A stretch of DNA of 64,000 nt from Pycnopodia helianthoides. Taxonomy: Eukaryota; Echinodermata; Asteroidea; Forcipulatida; Asteriidae. Location: contig CM063253.1 in NCBI GenBank assembly GCA_032158295.1, forward strand, positions 7,967,001 to 8,031,000, written 5' to 3'. A program made the position numbers and the translations under genes. The notes below the pieces were generated by a model. It made no database searches. It saw only the letters and a program-made list of their open reading frames with translations, and was not told where the DNA came from. Position 1 is the stretch's first letter; each line of letters starts with the position of its first letter. Below are positions 1 through 31,569 of this stretch, piece after piece.

Positions 1-743
1 TTACTGAAGACTGATGTAAGTAATTATGAGACAAATCGAGTGTCGGATGATGTCATGTTTGTTTAAATTTGAACAGGGACATTGGGTTGTAACAGTCCAT
101 TTTGAATGGTTTAGGGTTTGTTTGTTAAGATAATTGAGTATACAAGTTTCCAAAGCCAAAATATGTAGTTTACCGTTTTACTTTAACTTAAAAAGTAGTT
201 AGCACTGGGCCTGCACACTGCTAATAGTAAAAACTAAACAAATAAATAATAAAGAGCGCCCTCTACAGTTGATTGATTTATGCTGATCAAAGTTGTGGAC
301 GGTAGAAATGAACAGCAAATCTTTATCTTCAGATACTTCTTTGGTGTAGAAAAACAAACAAATAGGTTAAACGTATAAATCAGGAACGGCCTCATCGTGT
401 GCTCATCGTTTAAATGCAGACAAGATATTTCGAATGCCACAAAAACACACGGTATTCCACAATCCCCGATGGACGCCATGTTGGTTATTGTGTGTGGCTG
501 TTTAATTTCCATAAGATAAATAAAATCATATAAATTTGCACATGCTAGAAACATTTCCGATGAAATATTTACGGCTAAGCTTTTGGACGTGGAATTTAAC
601 CGACAGCTGTAAGTAGGAAACAAAACACGATCATAAGTTATTATCTTGAGTGGAATTATTTGGGTTAAATTACTTTATACACAGTCTGTCATAAAACTGC
701 TGGTAAAAAAACCGCACAAAGAAAGCAATGTTTAGTCTGGTCC
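1..743. other. 5' flank of SLC30A7, no gene supported
   Basis: AT-rich sequence upstream of the zinc transporter. I see no coding exon here. A YY1-like motif, AACATGGCGTCC on the minus strand (471-482), is the kind of element found near start sites of TATA-less promoters and could mark a divergent transcript, but nothing downstream of it on the minus strand reads as a recognisable protein. Confidence 0.5.
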
Positions 744-751
744 TCACGTGA
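744..751. promoter_or_regulatory. Palindromic E-box TCACGTGA upstream of SLC30A7
   Basis: A perfect 8-bp palindrome containing CACGTG, 254 bp before the SLC30A7 start codon. This is the site type bound by USF and MiT/TFE bHLH factors. A role here is inference from position only; the transcription start has not been located, so the site could lie in the promoter or in the 5' UTR. Confidence 0.3.
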
Positions 752-760
752 ATTTATGTG

Positions 761-1000
761 ATGTTAAAAATGTCATATGCTAGGTATGGAATAAGACCTG
801 TTTTGTCGCCATATGGCACATCGGCTGGTCCCATACTTTTCTTACCCATTAAATGCCACGTAGAAATCAGGAATATGGTACCAGTTAAAATACACGAAAG
901 CAAAATAATGCCTAGAAAGTTACCGGAAGAGGTCACAACACAAGTCACGAAACCATCACATCTGCCCTCTTGTTTATGCTGTATTTCGCCCTTTATCTGA
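761..1000 (+). other. Possible upstream ORF just before the SLC30A7 start
   Basis: An ATG at 761 opens 79 codons, ending in TGA at 998-1000, only 4 bases before the SLC30A7 ATG at 1005. If the transcript starts upstream of 761 this would be a long uORF able to reduce initiation at the main start. The peptide shows no family resemblance, and the antisense frame (754-1014) is open too, so this may be chance. Confidence 0.25.
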
Positions 1001-1004
1001 GCAG

Positions 1005-20243
<19,239 letters not shown>

Positions 20244-21814
20244 AGCATTCATCCATTGTGTCACTCTCCGGCATGAAGATGCCAAGAAGCTGTCTGAAGA
20301 GGCAGTCTCATCCTCATGATGATATTGAAAGCACTACTGTATGTTTAAGGGCAAGTGGCAGACTTTGATGCGCTAGGGGGTGGCAGCGGTCATACCGGAT
20401 GGCACCGTTGTGCCCATGGGACAACTTCGCAAATACTTGGTGTGTTAGCCGTGGAATGAGGTGCATGCTACCTTTCTTTATAGCAGGCAAAAAATGATTG
20501 AGACTTTTATTTGATTTTAGACTTTGTATGTCTGCATTGTTATGTTCTTCAGATACAAAGAAATCCTGCTCTTTGATCAACCTCTTCTAAGTGCTGAGGA
20601 TACTATTCCCAGAAGCTCCTTGAAATCTATAACTCTAGGGGTAATACCAAAAGGTGGAAATGCCATCATTTCAAACTACCTCTTAGTATTTAGATCCTAA
20701 TTTCAGACCTCTTTGTCAGACCTCTGAAGATGAGCGGAGTATAATGTTTGAAACGTCGGACCACACCGGCTCTTTTCAGAGCCAATACTTCTCCCAAAAG
20801 AGATTTACACATGGTTGTACCCGCAAGTTTACTATTTGTTTATAGTTTCTTCCTATTTTTTGTCCACACCATGCAAAGCTTCAAACAATACTCTCTTGGG
20901 CAGCATTAACTCTCACTCCCGACTCAGTGTCAAATTCATTCCAAGGCTACACATGGGCACGGAAATTTTGCGAAGTAGTCTATTGTTCTTGTAGTTTTGA
21001 GCGCGGATGGCTTTCCAAGGCCAATGGATTTTTACCACCCAGTAAGTCTGCTGCCCCCTAGTGTCCTAGAAAGTCTACTACTGCGTAAACCGCTTTTTAG
21101 TATTGTACGCATTTTTGATGTAACCGGTCACAATAAGTTTTAAGATTGGTTCTCCTATTATTGCGGGCTCCCTACTGTCACTTTATTGGGCATTTTTTCT
21201 CTTTTCCCATCGCCACTACTCCCGCTATTGTTGATTTCCAACCAGATTGTCGGTAGCCAAGACCTTTCTGCCGTACTTTTAGACCATCGTCTTCTTGAGA
21301 TCTCACTCTATCTACGGCTGTTTCAATGGCATGTAAGAAACTCACGATACAGCTTGTCAAACTTTGGAGGCGGTTGCGGGCAGCTTGATGAGTAACACCA
21401 AGGGCAGTTCCGGGCAGTTTGAGGAAAAACACTTGGGGGCGGTTGTGGGCGGTTTGAGGACTAAATAAAGGCTCAAAGTTCTGCCCTGTGAGACTCCTAG
21501 ATACTTTTTCACCTGGTTAAACAAAAATTGACATCGAAAATAACAAATTCCCACCAAGAAAATGTTCTTAGCATTTGTATGGCATTGAAATAAGGACAGC
21601 AGACTTATACAGAATATCAGGGTTTGATGTACAATGAGCCTCAATATGTGCAATTCTCTACTGTAGTTGGGTTGGGCGCAGTTTCCAAAGAAACTTGCCC
21701 CTTTGTAAATGAATGCCTAAAACTTTACAATTTTTCTTTATGTTGGAAAGATTAGAGTCCTAATTTATGTGAGGTTGAATATTTCCCAAGTATAATTTCC
21801 ATTTAGCTGCATAT
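20244..21814 (+). other. 3' flank/UTR of SLC30A7, no further gene
   Basis: No coding exon seen. The first AATAAA hexamer on the + strand after the stop codon is at 21464-21469, so the 3' UTR may be about 1.2 kb. A loose tandem (GGGCGGTTGTGGGCGGTTTG-type, 21366-21460) precedes it. Confidence 0.35.
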
Positions 21815-22222
21815 AGGATCATAGATTGGTAAATACTCCAAGAATTAATGACCATAAAAAACTTATTTGGTGAGAAGCACTGCAGCTGTTGATAGTATAA
21901 ACCACTTTGAGAAAGGATTCCCTTTGAAGTAATATGGTTTGGATAAATTTTCACCCCAACACATTTGAATCTGAGGAATGATTCATGCATGAATCGCTTC
22001 TCAGATTTCTGAGGGTTGGTGTCCGTTCGCGGATGCTGTTGCCAGAGATGTGGTCGCTACCCACTGTCACCTCGCTAAATGTGGATGGATTTGTCATTCT
22101 TGTGAAAACACATTTTTTGTATTCAGCTGAAACTTTCACATGTGACTCTTATCTTGTATCTTTCTCTATAATTTCACCTATAATGTGCATCATGTTGACA
22201 AAAAACAAACTATGACTCTACC
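21815..22222. mobile_element. MITE-like element, related copy at 61582-62012
   Basis: Shares TTAATGACCATAAAAAACTT, GAGGGTTGGTGTCCGTTCGC and GAAACTTTCACATG in the same order with 61582-62012. It ends at TTAA (22224-22227). It is a diverged relative of the 380-bp TTAA elements (23260-23639), with which it shares the GTGAGAAG..GTTGATAGTATAAA segment. The left end was not fixed exactly. Confidence 0.55.
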
Positions 22223-22227
22223 TTTAA

Positions 22228-22413
22228 CCCTCTTGCTGTCTGACCATTCAATACATTCACTGTGGTTTTGAATGGTAGATAAACTATGCCAGCCTGCAGT
22301 ATGATACCATGAGGGAATGCATGTACACAGTACACAGTACACAGTTCGTTTTGTGCACAGTTGTGCCACCGTACACAACCTTGCCAGTCGAATGGTTTCA
22401 AATGGTTGGAGGG
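22228..22413. mobile_element. TTAA-flanked MITE, 186 bp
   Basis: CCCTC... at the left and ...GAGGG at the right are flanked by TTAA on both sides (22224-22227 and 22414-22417), the target duplication of piggyBac-type transposition. It includes GTACACAGTACACAGTACAC. It abuts the preceding element at the shared TTAA. Confidence 0.65.
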
Positions 22414-22762
22414 TTAATTCAGGTAAAAGCGCCCTTCAGGCCATTTGATATAAACATTTTTCCGGTTTACTGCGATAATATGGAGTTCATATCCAATGTA
22501 CCCTGCACGCATGAGCATTTTCAGTAGACAATGGGTGAAATTTTTTCTCTGTCGAGGTGAAAAGTAATATACTTCACCAGCAATAGTAACATGACACCCC
22601 ACAAAGGTTTGTGAGAATTTTGTTTATTCTGATTGAGAATTGTGCCAAGAACCGCGATAGTAGGGGAACCCATCCGACATTGTATTCTATCCGACCAGTT
22701 TGCTTCCTGTAATAGCTTGCTTACCGTATTACATGTTACTTAGTATCATTTCCTGCTCAGCA

Positions 22763-23100
22763 AGGCCCAATTTCATAGAGCTGCTTATGCACGAAAAAGG
22801 TAGCTAAGCACAACAAAGTTTTGCTTACCAGAATAAGGTTACCCGCCAAAATGCCACTAGTGTCTTATATGTACCGTCTGTGACTGGTATTCTGCTTGTG
22901 TTTGCTCAGACGAATTTGTTATTAAAGCAATATTTTTTGCTTAAGCAGCTCAATGAAATTGGCGCCAGGGCAAAACAAAAATGAGCTGGAAGCCAGTCAC
23001 AGATGGTACATGCGAAGTGTTATTTTGGTTGGTAACCTTACTCTGGTAGGCATAACTCTGTTGTGCTTAGCTACTTTTTCTGTGCCATGAAATTGGGCCC
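22763..23100. mobile_element. Two 'GGGCCCAATTTCATAGAGC' MITE copies, head to head
   Basis: A near-complete copy (22763-22965, GGCCCAATTTCATAGAGCTG to CAGCTCAATGAAATTGG) is followed at once by a partial reversed copy ending CATGAAATTGGGCCC (about 23100). Same family as 12536-12718. Confidence 0.6.
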
Positions 23101-23259
23101 AGGGTCGTATTTTGAGTTCCTGTTTGTGGTACTGTATACACTCTGTGGGTTTTTACCTTCAACAATCATGGAGTATAATTTATCGGATACGGTTCTTATA
23201 GAACTGCATTGTTTTCCTTCCTTGTTCTATTTAATCCTCCAGTACCTTCTTGTGTTTAA

Positions 23260-23639
23260 AGGCACTGGACACTATTGGTAATTACTCAAAATAATTGTTA
23301 GCATAAAAACTTACTTGGTAACGAGCAATGGAGAGCTGTTGATAGTATAAAACATTGTGAGAAACGGCTCCCTCTGAAACAACGTAGTTTTTGAGAAAGA
23401 AGTAATTTCTCAGTAAAATATTTGAATTGATTTTGAGACCTCACACGTGAGGTCTCGAAATCAAGCATCTGACAGCACACAACTTTGTGTGACAAGGGTG
23501 TTTTTTCTTCCATTATTATCTTGCAACTTCGACGACCAATTGAGTCCAAATTTTCACAGGTTTGTTATTTTGTGCATATGTTGAGATACACCAAGTGAGA
23601 AGACTGGTATTTGACAATTACCAAAGGTGTCCAGTGTCT
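23260..23639. mobile_element. piggyBac-type MITE, 380 bp, copy 1
   Basis: Ends AGGCACTGGACAC and GTGTCCAGTGTCT (inverted), flanked by TTAA at 23256-23259 and 23640-23643. Nearly identical along its length to 26247-26627. The interior has an inverted segment TTTGAGACCTCAC / GTGAGGTCTCGAAA. There is no ORF of note. Confidence 0.9.
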
Positions 23640-24834
23640 TTAAAGGGCTAGTCCATTGTACGCCCTTAGCAGTGAGAGGGGATGAAATTTTGTGGAAAAA
23701 AATCCACAAGACAACGGGGCTTGTAGGTAGCTCAAAATTGGTATAGCCACTCCTGGGAAGGGGCTACAAGAAGAAAACATTTCAGATGAAAATAACTCGG
23801 GGGAGCTGAAGTTCGGAATTGAGTTGGGCAAGATTTTTGAAAGTTTGTAAAAGATGTCTAGGGTAAGGCTAAATTGAAGAACACATGACTGCCTGACTTA
23901 CCTTGTTATGAGTTTACTGGCGCAATGCTGAAATCACTGGCCTCGGGGCCTGCGGTCTGTTGTAAATTTTCAAACCCTGCAGCGGTCCGCTGGCCAAATG
24001 CTAGTTCAAACACCTGACGAACAGTCAAACTTCACTCTTAAGTAGTCCGGCTGGCTAGTTCAGTGTTGAAAAGCAAACCTAAAGTAAAAATAGACTAGTG
24101 GAACGGCTGGGGGACCAGTGAAATAACAAGCTGACTTGTCCTGCTGGCCAGTCACTGAAAAATTTAAGGGCAAACCCTAGTGACAGTTCTAATGTCGTTT
24201 GCCATGAATGCGGGTCAAAGGTTTGAGGTCATTAAGCAGGTCAATACTGACATACAGTGAAAACAGTAAAAAATTTCACAAATACTTTATCTTTAAATAC
24301 AATTAGAATCTCAACATTACTTGAAGTTTAGTAACAGTATTTTAAGGATTAAAGATGCGAATACAGTTTTATTGATGATATGTAGAAATAAACTTTGTTT
24401 TGAATTTTTATTTGAATACACTTTTTAAAAAAGGAGGGTGAAATTATTCTTTGTGTGCCTATAGACTGCAAGTCTCGCGCGTATTCGAACATTGGGACCG
24501 TTTAATTGTGCTAGTTAGTTTCCTACGTGTGGTACAGCAATGTCTGTGGGACCAAAGTGGTCCTAAAATTGTTTGAATATAGGCGAGACTTGCAAGCTCT
24601 TGTATGGCAAATTTACTTTTAAAGAGAGTTATTTTTGTGATGGCTGGGAGCTAAATGATAATTCTATGATTTAATTTCATGTTGGTTTTTTGTTGTATAT
24701 AAACATTATACGCTATTGTTTTCATGTCACAAAGTGCATGCATTTTATTTATAAACCCTGTACTTCCAGAGAATGAGTGGCACAGCACAACTCATATCTG
24801 ATTTAGAATAAATGCAAAGGATTACATATGTAGC

Positions 24835-25240
24835 TACAGCATTGGTAATGGGGCAAAAAAAACTTGCACCATACATGTAGGTTTGCTGGAATAAAAAAAA
24901 CTAGGTGTAACATTGGTAATGGTGGCAACAAACTGCCATCATAGGTTTGCTGGAATAAAAACTAGGTACAACATTAGTAATGGTGCCAAAAACTGCCATC
25001 ATAGGTTTGCTGGAACCAAAACAAGGTACAACATTGGTAATGGTGGCAACAAACTGCCATCATAGGTTTGCTGGAACCGAAGATAAGTGCAGCATTGGTA
25101 ATGGTGGCAACAAAACTGCCATCACAGGATAGCTAGAACCAAAACTAGGTACATTTGGTAATGGTTGCAAAAAAACTGCTGTCAGGTTTCCCTGAACCAA
25201 AACTAGGTGCAGCATTTGTAACAGTGGATAAAAATGCAGG
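24835..25240 (+). repeat. ~60-bp minisatellite, 7 copies
   Basis: The unit is CATTGGTAATGGTGGCAACA followed by AACTGCCATCATAGGTTTGC and TGGAACCAAAACTAGGTACAA. Copies start at 24840, 24911, 24972, 25032, 25093, 25152 and 25213. It lies between SLC30A7 and DPH5, with no gene on either strand. Confidence 0.85.
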
Positions 25241-26246
25241 TTCACCTAGTTTTTTAGTTTTTGGCAGAAAGTGTCTGCTTTGGACACGAATTGTTACAAG
25301 TGAAACATTTCTTTTCTGTTTCTTTGTAGTGAAAACTAAAACGAAAACACAAATTATTTTGCATGAGTTCTCATCTGAAGTTGTGCTGGGAGCTGATTTA
25401 TCTCAATAGAGTAGCTTTTTAAAAACAATAAAATGTCCCAAAACAAAGTATATCAGTCGTAGAGATGACCACCATATTTATTTTTCCTTTAAATTGATAT
25501 TTTACCTATATTTTAAAGCGCAAGTTACCTTTTGATGTGTAATGTCTCGAAACACACAACATGATTTAGTCCTTTAGCTCTTTCATGCACCGACCCGTCG
25601 CTAGCGAACGGTTTAAATCCCTGCAGAAAAATAGTTGTAAAACAGAAAACTAAAGATCCTACGACCACTCAGTTTTTCAGAATGGGAAAGAGGAATCTCG
25701 AGGGCAATATTGTGGCCATTTTTTTTTGGGGGGGGGGGTTGTGACTTGCAAAATTTGAGCAAACAATTTATGTGTCCATGTGATCAATTTATCACTAAAA
25801 TAAATGGTGCATGAAAGGGTTAACCTATTCAATTTGCAGCTCTATTGTTACAATGTGGCTGTAACTGTTAAAACACAAGAAGCTGATAAACCCATGCTAT
25901 TTGGGTTTGGTGTTTTGTGCGTTTTTAACTTTTTTTGTTTTGTGAAGTTTATGGTGAAGTATGTATGTACTTATTTTTGTACAACCGTACCAAGGCTTAG
26001 TCAATAAAACCTTGTCCGATGTTGTATTTTACCTTGAGTTGCATCGCCCAATTTTTTCGCCAAAAGACCGCAGAATTTAATCTTCTTTCTGCTAAAAAAT
26101 TTGGACAGGTGATGATGTTTTGAAATGTAGAAACATGAAATACTGTATATGCCACACACAGTGCACGAAATGCTTGTAACATCCAAACTGTACATGGCTG
26201 GTGTTAGTGTGAGATAATGTCTGGTTTTTGACATCATCTCATTTAA

Positions 26247-26627
26247 AGGCACTGGACACTATTGGTAATTACTCAAAATAACTGTTAGCATAAAAACTTA
26301 CTTGGTAACGAGCAATGGAGAGCTGTTGATAGTATAAAACATTGTGAGAAATGGCTCCCTCTGAGTAACGTAGTTTTTGAGAAAGACGTAATTTCTCAGT
26401 AAAATATTTGAATTGATTTTGAGACCTCACGGGTGAGGTCTCGAAATCAAGCATCTGAAAGCACACAACTTTGTGTGACAAGGATTTGTTTTTTCTTCCA
26501 TAATTATCTTGCAACTTCGACGACCAATTGAGTTCAAATTTTCACAGGTTTGTTATTTTGTGCATATGTTGAGATACACCAAGTGAGAAGACTGGTCTTT
26601 GACAATTACCAAAGGTGTCCAGTGTAT
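26247..26627. mobile_element. piggyBac-type MITE, 381 bp, copy 2
   Basis: Same family as 23260-23639, with TTAA at 26243-26246 and 26628-26631. The close match over the full length suggests recent activity of an autonomous partner elsewhere in the genome. Confidence 0.9.
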
Positions 26628-26631
26628 TTAA

Positions 26632-28390
26632 CCAACTATTACTAAATTAGTATTTTTTTCATCCATGGTCTCAAAAGAAAGTTGATTACTTCCTCGACTA
26701 AAGGAAAATAGCTATCAAATGTTGGTATCAAGTTGTTCCAGGCGTGTGATTTGTCAGGATTTGTCACTGATCTCCCTGCACCTTCAGGTTTTCCTGAAAA
26801 AGGCAAACTTGCCATCGCAGAGATGAAAAGACTTGGCCCTTGTTATGACCAGGGGTCGATTTCACAAAACTCTTCCTAACTTAGGACTAGTCCTAGGCAA
26901 TGCTAAGAGATAGGACTAGTCCTAAGTACTGGTCCTAAGTTAGGACTAGTCCTAGGCAATGCTATTTGTAATGATGTTGAGAGTCTGTAACCCTCTAAAG
27001 CTTCATTCTCACACGGAAATTCAAAAGGAAATTGTTTAACACGGTGAGAAGTATTAACTCATAATCAGTAAGGCCAACTGTGTTTTCATGATCAAAAATG
27101 ACTATTCTACAAAAACCTAGGAGTTTCTCCAATTTTGTCAGTGGAATTATCAGGGAATCGTAACAGGGACGATTATTCTTGTTAACCAGTAATTATACTT
27201 CTTATACTTTTAAGGATTTTTTTATTTTCATACAATCTCATCCCTGATTGTTACCCCCAAAAATGGGGCGATGCATCTTTAAAGATAAAAGAGAAATAAC
27301 GAAAAGTAAAAGTATAATCTTTATTTTTAAAATGATTAATAAAATGAAAATACTATCACTATCAGAATACACGGCTTCCAGGGTTAATTACACAGAGCTG
27401 CCAACTCTCCCTGATTCTGCAGAAAGTTCCCTGAAGATAAAAACCAATCTTTCCATGTTCTGATGAACACCTTTGAAAATCTCCTCGACTATGGAAACTT
27501 GTTCCCCGTTTAATGTTGAATGTAATTCTAAATATCTCCCCGATTGTTGTACAAAATCTCCCCGATTGTTGTACAAAATCTCCCCGATTGCAAGATGCAA
27601 ATGTTGGCAGCTCTGATTAAGGTATGAAACTTTGTTCCAAATTGGTTGTGCTTTTTACCCATACACCGATGTGCGTTAAGCAGTGTATACTCCAGCTTCC
27701 CCCCCCCCCAGTCTTGCAAACAAAAATCCACATGCATAACTGCAGCAATCGGAAGCACTGTTTACACCACGCTTATCACACATCTGTGAATGGTAGAACC
27801 CCAAAATAGTATTCTATATCCCTCATGCAATTGTAACACCTGTTAAATTTGTCGTTCTTTATACAATGGGAGATGATGTTTGAGGCTATAGCTGTCAACC
27901 CACTCACTGGTCATTTTCTATTGTTCCCGTTACCATACATGATATTCGACCCTCAGAAAAAAGTAGGAAACTAGAATTGAGTACAAGGGCTGACCTATAT
28001 TTACATAAAGGTATAGGCTTTTGTAGACTTGTCAGGCTATTCAATAGTAATTTTGATGATTTTTTCTGTTGGCAAAAAGAAAATCGGAAATCAGACTGAA
28101 GTTGGAAGAATATCATGCCTGCGCCGCTGAGAACAATGGAAAAGGACCAACGTGTGGGACGCCCTCTATCATCTCAAATGTCTCCTATTGAATCTGAATA
28201 AGAAATTTACCAAACAGTTTGTTAACTATTTCAATAGATGTTAAATTTGCATTGGGGTTAAAGAATATTATTTGGTTTTACCCATGCCAAATAATACTCT
28301 TTATTACTCCCTGATGCAAGTTTAACTTCTATTAAAATTGTTGCGGTACCCGCTGCTGAAATATAGGATTCAAATAGCCTCTAGCTACCG
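26632..28390. other. Intergenic, no gene supported
   Basis: AT-rich. Contains a tight palindromic repeat of TTAGGACTAGTCCTAGGCAA around 26880-26962, a triple CTCCCCGATTGTTGTACAAA run at about 27535-27595, and a reversed SINE scrap (CACCGATGTGCGTT, near 27665). I see no exon with splice sites. Confidence 0.5.
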
Positions 28391-28392
28391 AG

Positions 28393-28530
28393 CCATCTTG
28401 GTGGTCTAGTGGTAAGATATCTGCTCTAGAATTGCTACGGTCATGGGTTCGAATCCCACCGAATCACATGACTCGATACAGAGTACAATATACAGTGCTT
28501 TACACACATCGGTGTAAGGGTAAAACTAAA
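28393..28530 (+). mobile_element. tRNA-derived SINE, 'GGTGGTCTAGTGGTAAGA' family
   Basis: tRNA-like head with A box TGGTCTAGTGGTAAGA and B box GGGTTCGAATCCC, followed by a tail with CACACATCGGTGTAAGGGTA. A reversed copy is at about 30495-30640, and another B box with a similar tail is near 17800-17890. The 3' acceptor stem does not close well, so it is a SINE rather than a working tRNA gene. Confidence 0.7.
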
Positions 28531-28879
28531 TAATAATTGTAAACTATGTTTGTTTTGTTTTTTTAAACCCTCCATGGTTTTAGTAGTTGACCATCAAGGG
28601 GAAATGTCAAATCATTGGTGACTAGTCGATCCAAATGACAATAGCGTATGATAGCAGGATGTTGACCATCCGATCCCCAATGTGGAGGTTGTTATTCTCT
28701 GCTTGAGGTGTTCATATGATTCACTGCCAAAGGAGGAAGTAGATGGGAAATCTATCCACCTTGCTGTACAAACCATAATTTTTGTTATGTATTATTTAAA
28801 GCACGCGCCCAACGTTGGTCATGTTGGTTAAGTGTCAGAGATCAGTATCCGCTCTTTGTGTGTGGCACCCCCAAGGCAA

Positions 28880-29190
28880 ACTCAGTCAGTTTCCCTTGTG
28901 GTTTTTTTCTCGCTTGCTATTTAATATTAAATGTGGCATCCCCTTAAGGTGGTACCTGTGCTGTTGCTTCCAGGCTGTATCGAAAACTTGGGTGCGATCC
29001 TAGGCTACACGGCAGTTACAGGTTGAATAGTTTCTGACTGGCACCCCCGAACAAAGTTATTGACTATAAAATAGGGATAACCGTGCCTTAGTCTGAAGGT
29101 CGCAGGTTCAAATTCTGCTCTGGTCACTTACTCTTTGTTCACCCCCAAATTTACATTAAAATTTACTCAGTCAGTTTCCCTTGTCAATTA
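28880..29190 (+). mobile_element. SINE of the 'CAGTTTCCCTTGTG' family
   Basis: CAGTCAGTTTCCCTTGTG to a tRNA-like B box AGGTCGCAGGTTCAAATTC, then CAGTCAGTTTCCCTTG again. It is colinear with the copies at 18060 and 31990. Confidence 0.65.
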
Positions 29191-30221
29191 TTACTTTAAA
29201 ATGTTGCTTCTGCGAATCATTTTGATTTTTTTCCCCTGTAAACATACAAGTACATGTATTATTATAACACCCGAGTAGATTCCTTGTAATTTGATTGGAG
29301 GATTATTGGTCACATGGCATTCATTATTCAAATCATTACATGGGCCTACGTCGTTAAGTGTGCATTTTTGTCCCATCCTTTTTTACGCTAGACCACACCA
29401 TGTGGATGCCTGCTTACCAGAATAAGTTATACCGGCCAAAATACCATGTTATATGTACAATTTGTGACTGGTATCCTGCTGATTTCTGCTTAGCAGAAAA
29501 TTGTAAAGCAATATTTTCTGATTATAAGCAGCTCTATGAAATTGGGCTCAGAATACAGCCTTGTAGGTTTTGTTGACAGTTTTTTCCTTCGAATGACAAA
29601 GATCTACTTGGATGTTATATACATGTAAAACAAATTATGAATGTTCGTGCAATGGTAAGAATATTTTCACGAGTTGAAAAATTGTGCGCTCCATTCTTTT
29701 CCTTGTTGGATGAAACAATCAATCTTTCAAAATATTCTCACCCTTCTACTCTATACATTCATTATTTGTTAACGAGAAACGACTGGTCCCCTGTCCTTAT
29801 CTGCGAGACCGCAATGGGATGCGAGGTCAAAGGTGTGTTTGTCAGGATCCCTCCAAATGCTCAAAGCCGGTCCCTGGCGTTATTCACGAGCCTCAAAGTG
29901 TGACCTCAGATGTTCGGGCTAATGACAAAGCTACTAAGTGGTGCCAAAGCGTAGTTATTTTATTTGAGAGAGTTTGGTTTTGGTTTGTTTTTTTGTTGTA
30001 ACTTTTGCATGATTAATTTTTTCAAGAGTTCTCGAATAACTTACTTACGATTTAAATCAGGGCTTTAAAATTGTCAAATTAAGTGTACTATGAATGGTCA
30101 TCTTGTGTCCAGTTATAATGTTAAGTTTTTCGTCTTATTGTATGTCATCCGCTATTAAACGAAACATGTATATAAAACAAATGTAAAATGTGCCTTAGAC
30201 TTAAATGTGCCTTCAATCGGG

Positions 30222-30460
30222 GACCCAATTTCATGGCTCTGCTTACCGTCGAGTTCTGCGATTGCAATGATCATTCTTTGCTTACAGGGAAAGAGCCGAA
30301 TTTTTATGCTAGCTGCGCAAGCGAAGAATGCCTAGTAAAGTAGACAATAAACGCGCACAAGCAAAAATTCCCTGCTAACCGGTGAAATACGCTTGACGTA
30401 TTCATTTATTAAATGCTACACGATGTATTCCTGCTAATTTCACAGACCTGCATTTATAAG
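30222..30460. mobile_element. Partial MITE, 'CCCAATTTCATGGCTCTGCTTACCG' family
   Basis: Matches the complete copy at 50668-50915 over ACCCAATTTCATGGCTCTGC, CTAGTAAAGTAGAC and CCGGTGAAATACGCTTGACG. The right end is missing. Confidence 0.55.
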
Positions 30461-30494
30461 CAGTAAATATTGATAGATGTTAAATTTGCATCGG

Positions 30495-30800
30495 GGATAA
30501 AGAATATTACTTGTTTTTACCCATACACCGATGTATATACGCACTGTGTATACTCAGTACTTTCCCAAGTAAAATCAGCCAGAGGCATATTACTCTGGTG
30601 GGATTCGAACCCATGACCTTTTTTATTCTAGAGCAGTAAACATTGCTAAACAATTTTGTGCCGAGCAAAATAAGCACGATACCAGTCGCAAATAGTGCAC
30701 ATGGAATGGTATTTTGGCTGGTAACCTTATTCTGGTAAGCACACAATTTTATTGTGCTTAGCTGCTTTTCATGCTTGAGGAGCTCTTTGAAAACGGGCCC
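30495..30800 (-). mobile_element. Reversed SINE fused to a reversed MITE copy
   Basis: ACTCTGGTGGGATTCGAACC is the reversed B-box head of the 28393 SINE family; after AGAGCAGTAAA the sequence becomes the 'GGGCCCAATTTCATAGAGC' MITE in reverse, ending CTTTGAAAACGGGCCC. One element inserted into the other. Confidence 0.5.
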
Positions 30801-31569
30801 AGATCAATTTATAAGTCGTACAATGATTACAAATGTTAATCGAAGAATCGTCCGTAGATTCAGTTTACCACAAAATATGATTGTTGTGTGATGCTATTGG
30901 TCATGGCCCTCATCGTTAAGTGAAAAACCCTTGTACCTGTTCTTTTGTTATAAGTTTCATTGTGGGATCAGTAGGTTGAAACAAACATTAGTTAACCCTT
31001 TCTCCACCCCCCCCCCCCCCCAGGATATTGTGCCTGGTTTTCTGGATTGCTCTTCAGGGCTTGAATTTTACACTGGACTGCTGGCCCGAGGCCAGTGATT
31101 TTAGCACCGGGCCAGTAAACTCATGTCTGGACCGGCAGTCTTGCGTTTGTGTTCAAATGTTGACTTTCAGTCTGATAAATACAATTCTGGGGATTATCAA
31201 AGACTACTTACCCATAATATACAAATGAGATCAATCTACTCTTAGTGCTTTTTCAAGTTCAAACAGTTCAATTATTAACTCTTGTAGGCATTTTTTCTTC
31301 TCACTTCAATTCTGGTCTTTTACTCAAAATTCTGGTCCAGTAAGTATTTTGAGCTACAAGCCCGCACCCAAATTCTAGCCCTGCTCTTCCAGTGAGCAGG
31401 TCTGGACCAAATAATGTCATTGATAATGACTTGTTAATGTCCAGTCAAGGTGCTTGACTGAAGCATCCGCCTTACTCTATCCATGAGTAAGTTTGGAGAG
31501 GTGGTTCCATGGTGACGAACAACAAAGTTTAGCTGGTCCCCTCGCGAACCCCCAATCGGTTCCTCCCTT

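Noticed and set aside
234..623. Minus-strand ORF with an ATG in a YY1-like context
   Set aside because: Composition is AT-driven, there is no recognisable domain, and no splice partner was found.
20715..20765. Hammerhead-ribozyme-like string (CTGAAGATGAG ... GAAACGTCGG)
   Set aside because: The required CTGATGA core is not intact and the stems do not close convincingly; more likely a retroelement tail phrase, also seen near 52640.
28393..28470. Functional tRNA gene
   Set aside because: Has A and B boxes, but the acceptor stem pairs poorly, and the same head with the same 3' tail is dispersed elsewhere, so it is a SINE.
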